From the NCBI GenBank assembly GCA_018242105.1, contig JAFECP010000009.1, forward strand, positions 1 to 64,000: 64,000 bases of DNA, in the 5' to 3' direction. The position numbers and the translations under genes are program-made. Within the stretch, counting starts at the first letter, position 1, and every line of letters starts with the position of its first letter. Under the pieces are notes generated by a model that saw nothing but the letters and a program-made list of their open reading frames with translations, did not search any database and was not told the DNA's origin. Source of the stretch: Pseudomonadota bacterium. Lineage in GTDB: Bacteria; Pseudomonadota; Alphaproteobacteria; Micropepsales; Micropepsaceae. Shown here one piece after another: positions 1-8,851 of the stretch.

Positions 1-485
1 ACGGCGATGCGTTCGGAAACCCTTATTTTACGGGCATGAAATGCGCCGATGGCGACATTGTTGAAAAGGCAAAAACCCATTGCACGATCCGCCGGTGCGT
101 GATGTCCGGGCGGCCGCACGGCGCAAAATGCGTTTTTGAATTCACCGGCCGCAACGCGATCGACAGCGCGCACAACCGCGCCCGCCGCGCGCAATGCCGC
201 GTCGCGCGAGCCCGGCGACATCACCGTATCGGCATCGATCAACGCCAAGCCGTTGCGCTGCGCTTCGTCTGCGAGCGATCCCAAAACGGCATCGACATGC
301 GCGGGGTCGTGTGCCGCCAGCAGTGCCTCGCGATCCGCCTGGGGGGCTTCTTCCCGGGCCAAATCCTCGAAACCGGGCCCTTCCAAAGCCGCTAGCACCG
401 CGCGGAGCCGGCCGGGGCTCTCGGGATGGCTGGCAGGCGGGACGTGGCCAAGGCAATCGGGGTGAGAAATTAGTCCTGTTTTCAT
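1..485 (-). CDS. Histone deacetylase family protein (N-terminal part, cut by window edge)
   Basis: Reading leftwards from an ATG at 485-483, an uninterrupted frame of 161 residues runs off the window. It carries two hallmarks of the arginase/deacetylase-fold HDAC family: RPPGHHA at residues 124-130, whose paired histidines are the catalytic His dyad, and GFCLFNN at 137-143. Bacterial members deacetylate acetylated lysines or small acetylamines with a zinc ion. The family is usually a little over 300 residues, so about half is missing here, including the zinc-ligand Asp/His set further on. A GGAG Shine-Dalgarno seven bases before the ATG supports this start over an ATG two bases upstream in another frame. 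It is divergent from the TonB receptor gene. The natural substrate cannot be told from sequence. Confidence 0.88.
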   Translation of the reverse strand, partial: MKTGLISHPDCLGHVPPASHPESPGRLRAVLAALEGPGFEDLAREEAPQADREALLAAHDPAHVDAVLGSLADEAQRNGLALIDADTVMSPGSRDAALRAAGAVVRAVDRVAAGEFKNAFCAVRPPGHHAPADRAMGFCLFNNVAIGAFHARKIRVSERIA

Positions 486-721
486 CCATCCACTCCGGAC
501 CGCACGAGCGATTTTCCAGCCGTGTTCCGTTAGCCATTCCGACTCACACGCGATCGTTAACCAGTCACAAAACCCATCTGCGTTCCAAGCGTTCTCGGAT
601 GCGAGAAAGCTTTATGTCCCAAGCCCAGCCGATTGTCGCAATAACCGGATTGGCAGGTCACAAAATAGATGCACAAAAGCCACATAGCGCTTGGGAATGT
701 TCGGCTTTTGGCGATTCCGTT

Positions 722-750
722 TTGACCCAAAGTAAGTACGCCCGTAATTT
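722..750 (+). promoter_or_regulatory. Predicted sigma70-type promoter of the TonB receptor gene
   Basis: TTGACC at 722-727 and TAATTT at 745-750 are separated by 17 bases, a close match to the housekeeping -35/-10 consensus. Transcription would start near 757, leaving a leader of roughly 110 bases before the GTG at 870. This is prediction by eye only; no activator or Fur-like box was recognised. Confidence 0.45.
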
Positions 751-804
751 GCGCTCCAAACGGGCATTGCTGCGCAATGATTTTGTTTTGCGCAAAGGCC
801 ACAG

Positions 805-835
805 CTGCCATCCGGCAACTGTCCGTTGATGGCAG
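805..835 (+). promoter_or_regulatory. Leader hairpin upstream of the TonB receptor start
   Basis: CTGCCAT (805-811) pairs with ATGGCAG (829-835), and inside it CAAC (816-819) pairs with GTTG (825-828) around a 5-base loop, leaving CCGG bulged on one side. The structure lies in the predicted 5' leader and ends 20 bases before the Shine-Dalgarno. It could influence translation or mRNA stability. No T-run follows, so it is not a terminator, and no known riboswitch class was recognised. Confidence 0.35.
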
Positions 836-869
836 TTAGTCGTTACGACCGAACCAAGGGGGTTCCCAA

Positions 870-3800
870 GTGAATAAAGCCAACCAAAACAAGCATAGCC
901 TGCGCTCGGCGCTGCTCCTCGGAGCATCCGCTGCCGCAGCCTTGAGCGTTGCCGCACCGGCAATGGCCCAAGACCAAGCCGTTGAAACCGTGGTTGTCAC
1001 GGGTTCGCGCATTCCGCAGCAAGGCATCTACTCGAGCTCGCCCGTTACCGCGGTCGGTCAGCAGGAAATGAAACTCGAAGGTACGAACGACGTTTCGACC
1101 CTTCTGAACAACCTGCCGTCCGTCTTCGCTGACTTCGGCAACACACAGGCGAACGGCGCGACCGGTACGGCGACCGTCAACCTGCGTAACCTCGGCCCGT
1201 CGCGCACGTTGGTCCTCGTGGACGGCAAGCGCCTGATGCCGGGCGATCCGAAGCTCCCCGTCGCGGACTTGAACGACATCCCGGCGGCTCTCGTCGACCA
1301 CGTCGAAGTTCTGACGGGCGGCGCCTCGGCGGTGTACGGTTCGGACGCTGAAGCCGGCGTCGTGAACTTCATCATGCGCAAGGACTTCCAGGGCGTCGAA
1401 GTTGATGGCCAGTACTCGGTCAACAACGCGGCCAACAATGGCGGCAATTTCCGCGCATTGCAGGCGAAAGCCGGTTTCCCGTCCGCGCAAAAGAACTGGT
1501 GGGGCGGCCAGTCCAACGACGTGACCCTGCTGATGGGTTCGAACACCGCGGACAGCAAGGGCAACGTCACGGCCTATCTCAGCTACCGCCACATCGAGCC
1601 GGTGCTGGAAAGCAGCCGCGACTTCTCGGCCTGTTCGTTGACGACGAACTTCACCACCGGTCTGTTCTGCTCCGGTTCGAGCAACCTGGACCGCATCATC
1701 TCGTTTGACCAGCTCTTCAACGGAGCTCCGGGCGCCCAAGCACAGTCCTTCGGCGGCAACACGACCTGGGTGAAATACACCGGCGTGCCGTCGCAGAAGT
1801 TCAACTACGGTCCGCTGAACTATCTGCAGCGTCCGGACGATCGCTACACGGGCGGCTTCTTCGGCCACTACGAAGTGAACAAGGCCGTGGACGTCTATAC
1901 GAGCTTCATGTTCGCAGATGACCACACCGTGGCGCAGATCGCGCCGTCCGGTGCGTTCATCGGCTCGGGCCCGCTCGACTTCCCGGGCACGGCCAGCCCT
2001 GGTTATTTCCAGATCAACTGCTCCAACCCGTTGATGACGGCACAGCAGAACGCGCTCCTCTGCAACACGCCGGGCAGCGCCTTTGTTGGCGGCCGTTGGA
2101 ACGGCGCCGGCAACATCACGCCGGGCCAGTCGCTGGTTCTGTTGGGACGCCGCGACATCGAAGGCGGCAACCGTCAGGACGACCTTCGCCACACCTCGTA
2201 TCGCATGAACGTCGGTGTGAAGGGCGATCTGGGCAACAACTGGTCGTATGACGTGTATGCGCAGTATGGCCTGTCGCTGTTCACCGAGACCTACAAGAAT
2301 GAATGGTCCAAGCAACGCACCGAAAACGGTCTGGAAATCGATCCGGCAACCGGCAAGTGCTTTGCGGCTGAACCCGATGCCAACGGTATCACGGCGGATT
2401 CCAAGTGCGTTCCGCTCGATATCTTCCATGGCCTCGGCGCGATCACGCCGGCTCAGCTCGGCTACGTCGCCGCGCAGGGCTTCCAGCAGGGCTACACCCG
2501 CGAGCAGGTTGTCTCCGGCTCGATCACGGGCGATCTCGGCGAATGGGGCGGTCAGCTTCCGTGGGCGAAGACGCCGGTTGGCGTGTCGCTCGGTGCGGAA
2601 TACCGTTCGGAAACCATCCAGCTCGACACCAGCCGTGACTTCCAGATCAACGATCTGGCCGGTCAGGGCGGTGCGACGCTCCCGGTTCCCCGTTCGGGCT
2701 TCAACGTTGTTGAAGGCTTCGGCGAAATCCGCGTCCCGATCGTTCAGGACATGCCGTTCTTCGAAGACCTGACGGCGACCGGCGGTTACCGCTATTCGTC
2801 GTACAACGTCTCCGGCCCGGTCACGTCCTACAAGTACGGCCTCGAGTGGCAGATCGTGGACGACGTGAAGCTTCGTGGCAGCGTTCAGCGCGCGGTTCGC
2901 GCACCGAACGTGCTGGAGCTGTTCTCGCCGGCGAATGTCGGTCTGTTCGGCGGCAACGATCCTTGCGCCGGCACGACTGCGGGTGCTTGCGCCACGGTGC
3001 CGAACGCCGGAAACGCAACGCTGCTGAGCTGCCCGGCTTCGCAGTGTAACCAGCGGGCGTCTGGTAACGTCAACCTGAAGCCGGAAACGTCGGACACGAA
3101 GACCTTCGGTATCGTCTTCACACCGACCTTCATCGACGGGTTCACCGCGACGGTCGACTACTTCAACATCAAAGTGGACAACTATATCAGCTTCATCAGC
3201 CCGTCTCTGACGCTGAACGGCTGCTATGGCGCCACTGCGAGCGCGACGAGCCAGGCATTCTTCTGCCCGTTCGTGCATCGTTCGGCCACCGGCACCATCT
3301 TCGGCGCCGGCTATGTCTCGGATGCGACCCTCAATCTGCCCTACCTGCAGACCAAGGGCGTCGACTTCGAAGCCAACTACACCACCGACATGGGCGACTG
3401 GGGCTGGCATGACGCGGGCTCGCTGGCCTTCAACTTCCTGGGTACCTACACCCAGCATTTGACGACCCAGCCGATCCCGACCCCGGCCGTTGGTACCGGT
3501 CAGGACAAGACGTACGATTGCGCAGGCCTGTTCGGCATCACCTGCGGTACGCCGACTCCGAAATGGCGCCACAAGTTCCGCGTGACGTGGACGTCCCCGT
3601 GGGACTTCTCGCTCTCGGTCAACTGGCGTCACCTGGGTAGCGTGAAGTTCGATGGCAACACCACGAACACGAACTTGAACTCCGGTGCAGCGTTCGACGT
3701 GCCGGACAACAAGATCCGTCAGTTCAACTACTTCGACCTGTCCGGCAACTGGACAGTCACCGAAGGCCTTGAGCTGCGCGCGGGTGTCGACAACGTGTTC

Positions 3801-3935
3801 GACAAAACGCCGCCGGTGCTGGACAGCAACACGCTGGCCATTTCCGGACCTCCGTTCGGCAACGGCAACACCTTCCCGGGTGTGTACGACTCTCTGGGCC
3901 GTACGCTCTTCGTGGGCGGCACCTACAAGTTCTAA
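870..3935 (+). CDS. TonB-dependent receptor
   Basis: A 1021-residue outer-membrane receptor. Residues 1-33 form a signal peptide ending A-M-A before Gln34, followed by a TonB-box-like ETVVVTG at 38-44. The plug domain spans roughly 45-170 (LVLVDGKR, EVLTGGASAVYGSDA). The beta-barrel follows, with the conserved receptor stretch V-R-A-P-N-V-L-E-L-F near the middle, closing with a terminal Phe as outer-membrane barrels do. The start is GTG, supported by an AAGGGGG Shine-Dalgarno at 855-861 and by the signal peptide. It resembles the large receptors expanded in Caulobacter- and sphingomonad-like bacteria that import oligosaccharides, peptides or chelates. The ligand is not evident. A strong terminator follows directly, so it is probably monocistronic, although two TPR-sulfotransferase genes lie just downstream in the same direction. 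Confidence 0.95.
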   Translation: MNKANQNKHSLRSALLLGASAAAALSVAAPAMAQDQAVETVVVTGSRIPQQGIYSSSPVTAVGQQEMKLEGTNDVSTLLNNLPSVFADFGNTQANGATGTATVNLRNLGPSRTLVLVDGKRLMPGDPKLPVADLNDIPAALVDHVEVLTGGASAVYGSDAEAGVVNFIMRKDFQGVEVDGQYSVNNAANNGGNFRALQAKAGFPSAQKNWWGGQSNDVTLLMGSNTADSKGNVTAYLSYRHIEPVLESSRDFSACSLTTNFTTGLFCSGSSNLDRIISFDQLFNGAPGAQAQSFGGNTTWVKYTGVPSQKFNYGPLNYLQRPDDRYTGGFFGHYEVNKAVDVYTSFMFADDHTVAQIAPSGAFIGSGPLDFPGTASPGYFQINCSNPLMTAQQNALLCNTPGSAFVGGRWNGAGNITPGQSLVLLGRRDIEGGNRQDDLRHTSYRMNVGVKGDLGNNWSYDVYAQYGLSLFTETYKNEWSKQRTENGLEIDPATGKCFAAEPDANGITADSKCVPLDIFHGLGAITPAQLGYVAAQGFQQGYTREQVVSGSITGDLGEWGGQLPWAKTPVGVSLGAEYRSETIQLDTSRDFQINDLAGQGGATLPVPRSGFNVVEGFGEIRVPIVQDMPFFEDLTATGGYRYSSYNVSGPVTSYKYGLEWQIVDDVKLRGSVQRAVRAPNVLELFSPANVGLFGGNDPCAGTTAGACATVPNAGNATLLSCPASQCNQRASGNVNLKPETSDTKTFGIVFTPTFIDGFTATVDYFNIKVDNYISFISPSLTLNGCYGATASATSQAFFCPFVHRSATGTIFGAGYVSDATLNLPYLQTKGVDFEANYTTDMGDWGWHDAGSLAFNFLGTYTQHLTTQPIPTPAVGTGQDKTYDCAGLFGITCGTPTPKWRHKFRVTWTSPWDFSLSVNWRHLGSVKFDGNTTNTNLNSGAAFDVPDNKIRQFNYFDLSGNWTVTEGLELRAGVDNVFDKTPPVLDSNTLAISGPPFGNGNTFPGVYDSLGRTLFVGGTYKF

Positions 3936-3956
3936 TAGTTAGAACTTTCAACTCTG

Positions 3957-3990
3957 AAAGCGGCGGCCCAAAAGGCCGCCGCTTTTTTTT
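3957..3990 (+). terminator. Rho-independent terminator of the TonB receptor gene
   Basis: A perfect 12-bp stem, AAAGCGGCGGCC (3957-3968) with GGCCGCCGCTTT (3974-3985), has a 5-base loop CAAAA and runs into a stretch of eight T (3983-3990). It sits 21 bases after the receptor stop codon and should separate that gene from the sulfotransferase genes. Confidence 0.92.
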
Positions 3991-4062
3991 GGGGCGCTCG
4001 GGGAATGGTGTTATTCAAACCTGCCGCGCCAGCCCGCTTTCCGCGGCAAAGGACATTGCGGC

Positions 4063-5679
4063 ATGCCCCTCCCTGAGCTGAGCCTGACGCTGGAGAAAAT
4101 CTCCGCAGCCCTCTCCGCAGGCGACATCCCACAAGCCACCGGTCTGGCGCGCGACGCGCTGGAGCAGGGAAACGAACATCCGCTGCTGTTCAACTTGCGG
4201 GCCTTCTGGTTCGAAAGCCAAAAGCAGAATGTGGAGGCGCTGGCCGACCTGCGCCGGGCGCAACAACTGGCGCCGGATGACCCCATCGTACTGAACGCGC
4301 TTGGCCTCGCCTGCGCGCGCATGGACCTCTTCGCGGAAGCACGGGACTGGTTTCGGACCGCGAAGGAGCGCGAACCGCGCTTCGCGCCGGCACATTTCAA
4401 TCATGGCTGGGTGAGCGAAGAACTCGGCGATCTCGACATGGCCCGCGCGAGCTTCCTTGAGCATACGCGAAGGGCGCCCGACAACGCCGATCCCTGGGGA
4501 CGGCTCGCCGCCTTGTCTGCGCGTCTGGGCGAATGGGATGCGGCCCGCAGCCATGCCGCGCGGGCCCGCGCCCGCGATCCTGGCCATGTGGCGGCAGCGT
4601 TGGCGCTCGCCTCCTGTGAAGCAGCGGACAGAAATTTCGCGGCGGCGGCCCGGCTTATCGACGAGGTCCTGGCAAGCCCGCGAACTTCGGCAGTCGAGCG
4701 CGCCATCGCGCTTGGCCAAAGGGGCGACCTGCTCCACGCACAGAAGAAGTATGATGAGGCCTTCGCGTCTTACACCGCTGGAAATCAGGAAATTCGCGCG
4801 ATCCATCTGGAGCGGTTCACCGGCCCCAATGTCGAAACCATTCCACAATATCTGGGATGGCTGCTGCGCTATTTCGAAAAGACAACGCCATGGAGCCCGT
4901 CACCCGCCCCCCATGCGCCGGCAAGCGGACATGTTTTCATTGTCGGATTTCCGCGTTCCGGCACGACGCTGATGGAAGAGGCGCTCGCCGCGCACCCCGA
5001 TGTCGTGACGACCGGCGAAAAAGACGGATTGCCGGATTCTGTTCTGGCCTTCATGGGATCCCCCGCCGGGCTGGACCGTCTCAAAACGGCATCCGAAGCC
5101 ACGCTTGAGAATGCCCGCGCCACATATTGGCGCCGTCTCGAAGAACAGGGGATAGATGGGAAAGGCCGCATCCTCATCGACAAGCAGCCCTACAACACGA
5201 TGAAGCTGCCTCTGATCGCCCGCCTCTTTCCCGATGCGCGCATCGTCTTTGCGGTGCGCGATCCGCGCGATGTCGTTCTAAGCTGCTTTCGCCGCCGTTT
5301 TCGCATGAATGCGTCGAACTTCGAGTTGCTGACCGTTGAGGGCGCCGCGTTGTTTTACGATGCCGTCATGCGGTTGGCGGATGTTCTGCGCGGCAAGCTT
5401 CCCCTCACGATGATGCAGATCCGCCACGAAGACCTCATCGCGGACCTCCCCGCCAGGCTTCGCGAAATTTGCGACTTTTCCGCCATTCCCTGGTCGGATA
5501 ATCTTTCGACCTTCGCGCAGCAGCCGCGCGGCAGGGCCATTGCGACGCCGAGCGCATCGCAAATCGTTCAAGGGGTTAATCAGGAAGGCGTGGCCCAGTG
5601 GCGCAAATATGAACGCCACCTCGCAAGCATGCTGCCCGTTCTGGAGCCCTGGGCGGCCCGGTTTGGATACCCGCCTTAA
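4063..5679 (+). CDS. TPR-repeat sulfotransferase (first of a tandem pair)
   Basis: 538 residues. Positions 1 to about 270 are tetratricopeptide-like helical repeats (for example PIVLNALGLACARMDLFAEA). The C-terminal half is a PAPS-dependent sulfotransferase domain: the 5'-phosphosulfate-binding loop G-F-P-R-S-G-T-T is at 295-302, and the 3'-phosphate-binding stretch A-V-R-D-P-R-D is at 397-403. Sulfotransferases move sulfate from PAPS to a hydroxyl or amine; the TPR-plus-sulfotransferase architecture is also that of candidate protein sulfotransferases. There is no signal peptide, so it is presumably cytoplasmic. An AGGA Shine-Dalgarno lies nine bases before the ATG. The next gene is a clear paralogue 70 bases downstream, so the two are probably one transcript. 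The acceptor is unknown. The surrounding hydroxylases with the same TPR design suggest a protein or peptide substrate, which is inference. Confidence 0.9.
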   Translation: MPLPELSLTLEKISAALSAGDIPQATGLARDALEQGNEHPLLFNLRAFWFESQKQNVEALADLRRAQQLAPDDPIVLNALGLACARMDLFAEARDWFRTAKEREPRFAPAHFNHGWVSEELGDLDMARASFLEHTRRAPDNADPWGRLAALSARLGEWDAARSHAARARARDPGHVAAALALASCEAADRNFAAAARLIDEVLASPRTSAVERAIALGQRGDLLHAQKKYDEAFASYTAGNQEIRAIHLERFTGPNVETIPQYLGWLLRYFEKTTPWSPSPAPHAPASGHVFIVGFPRSGTTLMEEALAAHPDVVTTGEKDGLPDSVLAFMGSPAGLDRLKTASEATLENARATYWRRLEEQGIDGKGRILIDKQPYNTMKLPLIARLFPDARIVFAVRDPRDVVLSCFRRRFRMNASNFELLTVEGAALFYDAVMRLADVLRGKLPLTMMQIRHEDLIADLPARLREICDFSAIPWSDNLSTFAQQPRGRAIATPSASQIVQGVNQEGVAQWRKYERHLASMLPVLEPWAARFGYPP

Positions 5680-5749
5680 CGGATTTGCCGTTTCGGCTTG
5701 ACGCGCAACCGCCGACCCTCGAAACAACGCCCAGAACGGAAGGTTTCAC

Positions 5750-7396
5750 ATGGTCTCCGCCAGCACGCCCGTCAGCCAAGCCGATCCCGCGGTGCTACAG
5801 GGAATTTCCCAAGCCGTGGGTAGCGGAAATCTCAGGGCTGCGTTTGAGCTGGCCCACCAGGCGATCCTGCGTGGCCAGCAGCACCCGGTGTTGTTCAACG
5901 CCAGGGCCTTGTGGCTTCAGCAGACGGGGCGGCTTCAAGACGCTGCGGATAATTTCCAGCAAGCGCGCGCGTTTACACCCAACGATCCCAATCTGCTGAA
6001 CGCGCTGGGCCTATGCCTGGCGCGCCTCAACCGGACGCAGGATGCAATCGCGCTGTTCGAAGAGGCGATCGCATTGAATCCCAAAAGCGCGCAAAGCCAT
6101 TTCCACCTCGGCTGGGCGCGGGGCATGGGCGGAGATCAGAAAGGCGCACGCAAATCCTATGAGCGCGCCGTCACCCTCGACCCGCGATATCCGGAAGCGC
6201 TGTCGGGTATCGCGGCAATCGCGGCCCGGGAAGGCGATCGCGATGGCGCAAGGTCCTTCGCGCAGAAGGCGCTCCGCCTCAATCCGCGCGAGCCGACCGC
6301 CATTGTGGCTCTCGCCATGGCCGATATCGCGGAAGGCGCGTTTCAGACCGCAGAAGAGCGGCTTCAGCCCCTGCTGGGCGATCCCGGCATCACCGGCCAT
6401 ACGCGCGCGCTTATGCTCGGCTTCTATGCGGACGCAATGAATGGGCTCGGCCGCACCGGCGAGGCATTTGCCGCTTATAAAGCAAAGAACGAAGAGCTTT
6501 ATCGGATCAATGCACCGCGCTTCGCGGAGCGCAGACGTGCTACCGACATCTTCAACACTGTGGCATCCCAGCTTGAGCAGCTTCCAGATGGACAGGCACC
6601 CGTCCTGGAAAATCCCGGAGCGTCCGGCGATGGACCGCGCGAACATGTTTTTCTGTTGGGGTTCATTCGTTCCGGAACGACGCTGTTGGAGCAGGTTCTG
6701 GGATCGAACGCCGGCGTCGCCGTGCTTGAGGAGCGGGAAACATTGGCAGACATCGCCCCGCCTTTTCTGCTGGAGGCCGGAGGCCTTGACCGGCTGAGCA
6801 CCTTGCCGGGCGACGAGCTTTCGAAGATGCGCGCGCGCTACTGGGAGCGCGTGCGCGAATTCGGCGGCGAGCCGAACGGTAAAGTGTTCATCGACAAGCA
6901 GCCGCTCAACACCTTCAACCTGCCGGTCATCGCGAAACTGTTCCCGGGCGCGAAGATCCTGTTCGCGCTGCGCGATCCGCGCGACGTGGTGTTCAGCTCC
7001 TTCCGGCGGCATTTCGAAGTTAACGCAACGATGTTCGAATTCCTGCGCCTGCAAGATGCCGCGCGGTTTTACGATGCCGTCATGCGGGTCGGAATGGCCA
7101 GCCTTCAGAAATTCCCTTTGGCTGTTCATCGCCACCGATACGAGGACATGGTGGCGGATTTCGAGCCGCAGGTGCGCGCCGTCTGCGATTTTCTGGGAAT
7201 CGCGTGGGACGATTCGATGCGAAATTTCAGCGAAAGCGCCAAGATGCGCGAAATCCGCTCGCCCAGCGTGCTGCAGGTGCGCCGGGAGCTTTATCGCGAA
7301 GGCGTGGACCAGTGGAAAAAATACGAACGTCAGCTAGCGGACATCCTGCCCATTCTGGCGCCGTGGGTGGAGAAGTTCGGCTATCCCCGCGGCTAA
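5750..7396 (+). CDS. TPR-repeat sulfotransferase (second of a tandem pair)
   Basis: 548 residues with the same plan as the gene before it: TPR repeats to about residue 250, then a sulfotransferase domain with G-F-I-R-S-G-T-T at 304-311 and L-R-D-P-R-D at 407-412. The usual Pro of the first loop is Ile here, which still leaves the R-S-G-T-T phosphosulfate-binding core. Similarity to the neighbour runs the whole length (shared HP-LFN-RA, LNALGL and DKQP-NT stretches), so the pair arose by tandem duplication. GAAGG six bases before the ATG is a good ribosome-binding site. The gene ends 25 bases from the converging hydroxylase gene. Substrate unknown; the two copies may act on different sites or acceptors. 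Confidence 0.9.
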   Translation: MVSASTPVSQADPAVLQGISQAVGSGNLRAAFELAHQAILRGQQHPVLFNARALWLQQTGRLQDAADNFQQARAFTPNDPNLLNALGLCLARLNRTQDAIALFEEAIALNPKSAQSHFHLGWARGMGGDQKGARKSYERAVTLDPRYPEALSGIAAIAAREGDRDGARSFAQKALRLNPREPTAIVALAMADIAEGAFQTAEERLQPLLGDPGITGHTRALMLGFYADAMNGLGRTGEAFAAYKAKNEELYRINAPRFAERRRATDIFNTVASQLEQLPDGQAPVLENPGASGDGPREHVFLLGFIRSGTTLLEQVLGSNAGVAVLEERETLADIAPPFLLEAGGLDRLSTLPGDELSKMRARYWERVREFGGEPNGKVFIDKQPLNTFNLPVIAKLFPGAKILFALRDPRDVVFSSFRRHFEVNATMFEFLRLQDAARFYDAVMRVGMASLQKFPLAVHRHRYEDMVADFEPQVRAVCDFLGIAWDDSMRNFSESAKMREIRSPSVLQVRRELYREGVDQWKKYERQLADILPILAPWVEKFGYPRG

Positions 7397-7421
7397 AGAG
7401 ATAGCCGGACCTGGAAGCAGC

Positions 7422-8705
7422 TCAGGCCTTGCCTTTGCCCTGGCGATAATCGCTGACGCCGTTTAGCAACTCCGCCGTCAGTTCGCGCTCCGCCACCGAC
7501 AGATGCGGATTCCAGACATCTATCATCAGGATGACGCGCAGCTCGTCGCTGTCATTCCAGGCTTCATGATTGATCGTGTCGTCGAAGACCCATGCCTTGC
7601 CTTCCCGCCATTCGCGCAGGTCGTTGCCCACACGGAACCGGCAATTTGGCGGAACGATAAGCGGCAAATGAACGATCAGCCGCGCGTTGGTATCGCCTGA
7701 ATGCGCGGGAATTGTGGTATGGGGCGCGAGAAGTGAGAAAACGACATTGGGCGCGAAATTGGGTATCTCGCACATCGGAAGATTGCGCAGAATCTCCACG
7801 GTCCGGGGACATCGGGCGCCATTTGCTTCTACAAAATTGCCATCCTGCCAAAGCGAAAAGACACTCCACTTTGGATTACTGTTTAATTCGGCCCATTGAT
7901 TGAGCGGAACGTCCGCCGGGCGGTTTATATAGGGGCGAAACCCTTCGCGATTGTCTTCCCGAAAGACCTTCAGGAATTCTTCGCGAATGGTTCCGGCCGC
8001 CGCTTCCAGCGCCGGTAGCCACGCAAAGGCCGCGTTGTCATAAAACTGGAGCGACGGCAGATAGGGAATGTGCAACATCGCCGGTTCGGGGTGATACACT
8101 TTCCTGTTGCCCGCCGCGATCTCTTTCCAGTGCGCCAAGGTGTTCCAATCCTGTGCAGGGTGCCGCGCACGGAGGCTATCGATCCGCGATTGGAGAAAAG
8201 CATCGAGCGCCACCGCGTCTTCGCGAACGACGTCTTCGGCGTGTTTCCATGCGCTTCTGAACGGCGCAGGTATCAGATCCGGCGAGGCGACCGTCTTGAG
8301 CAGATTTCTGTAGGTCGCGGCTGCCGCACGCGCATCGCCTTGACGTTCTTCCAGCATGCCGCGCGAAAGCAACGCCGGATAGAAGTAGGGATCGATCGAC
8401 AGAGCATCGGTCAGCGCCGCCAACTCACGGCCGGCATCGCCCGTTGCGCGAAAGAGGAATGCAAGATTGAGCGATATGACAGGATCCGCAGGCGCCGCAG
8501 CCCGCGCTCTTTCAAGAAGCTGAAGCGCCGCCGCGAAGTCTTTCTTTTGCAGCGATATCTGGCCCAGATGCAGCAGCGCTTCGGCATTCTGAGGCTCGCG
8601 TTGCGCCAGTTGATGCCACAGACGCGCAGCCTCTTCCGTCCGCCCGGTCGCCATCGCATGACGTGCGCTTTGGCCCAGATCGTCTGCCAGGCCCCCCAAA
8701 GCCAT
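7422..8705 (-). CDS. TPR-repeat aspartyl/asparaginyl beta-hydroxylase
   Basis: 427 residues. The first 150 or so are TPR repeats (NAEALLHLGQISL, then SLNLAFLFRATGDA). The C-terminal half is an aspartyl/asparaginyl beta-hydroxylase domain, the family of human AspH and bacterial LpxO. The two iron-binding histidines are visible: H335 in I-P-A-H-S-G-D-T-N and H380 in T-I-N-H-E-A-W, followed by a basic residue and the I-D-V-W-N-P-H-L end typical of the family. The reaction is Fe(II)/2-oxoglutarate-dependent beta-hydroxylation, of peptide Asp/Asn or of lipid acyl chains in LpxO. I chose the ATG at 8705 because GAGG lies six bases before it; a GTG four codons upstream has no such site. There is no signal peptide. 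Its neighbours suggest it shares a substrate or pathway with the TPR sulfotransferases. Confidence 0.88.
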   Translation of the reverse strand: MALGGLADDLGQSARHAMATGRTEEAARLWHQLAQREPQNAEALLHLGQISLQKKDFAAALQLLERARAAAPADPVISLNLAFLFRATGDAGRELAALTDALSIDPYFYPALLSRGMLEERQGDARAAAATYRNLLKTVASPDLIPAPFRSAWKHAEDVVREDAVALDAFLQSRIDSLRARHPAQDWNTLAHWKEIAAGNRKVYHPEPAMLHIPYLPSLQFYDNAAFAWLPALEAAAGTIREEFLKVFREDNREGFRPYINRPADVPLNQWAELNSNPKWSVFSLWQDGNFVEANGARCPRTVEILRNLPMCEIPNFAPNVVFSLLAPHTTIPAHSGDTNARLIVHLPLIVPPNCRFRVGNDLREWREGKAWVFDDTINHEAWNDSDELRVILMIDVWNPHLSVAERELTAELLNGVSDYRQGKGKA

Positions 8706-8851
8706 ACAGAGCCTCACCTCATGAAGAAGCTTCGATCATCCCGGATGTCACAAACTGTATCAAGTGTAATGATCGCGGCAACTGGATAAAATGCGGCACG
8801 CGGTACGATAAATGGGGACTTTGTTCGCAGAAATTATTTTCCGTTGATGAA

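Larger units (their letters stand above)
486..869. other. Intergenic region between divergent HDAC-like and TonB-receptor genes
   Basis: This is the only gene-free stretch over 300 bases. I see no convincing coding frame in it. From 486 to about 720 I recognise nothing specific beyond the upstream region of the leftward HDAC-like gene. From 722 it holds a good sigma70-like promoter facing right, and at 805-835 a hairpin in the predicted leader of the TonB-dependent receptor (both listed separately). The Shine-Dalgarno for the receptor is the AAGGGGG run at 855-861. Confidence 0.6.

Noticed and set aside
142-537. 131-codon minus-strand frame at the left end
   Set aside because: The HDAC-family frame in another register explains this stretch with diagnostic motifs; the Arg-rich frame is a shadow.
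843-3632. 929-codon open frame antisense to the TonB receptor gene
   Set aside because: It mirrors the receptor frame exactly, is Arg-rich and shows no family motifs; long antisense frames are expected in GC-rich genes with strong third-position bias.
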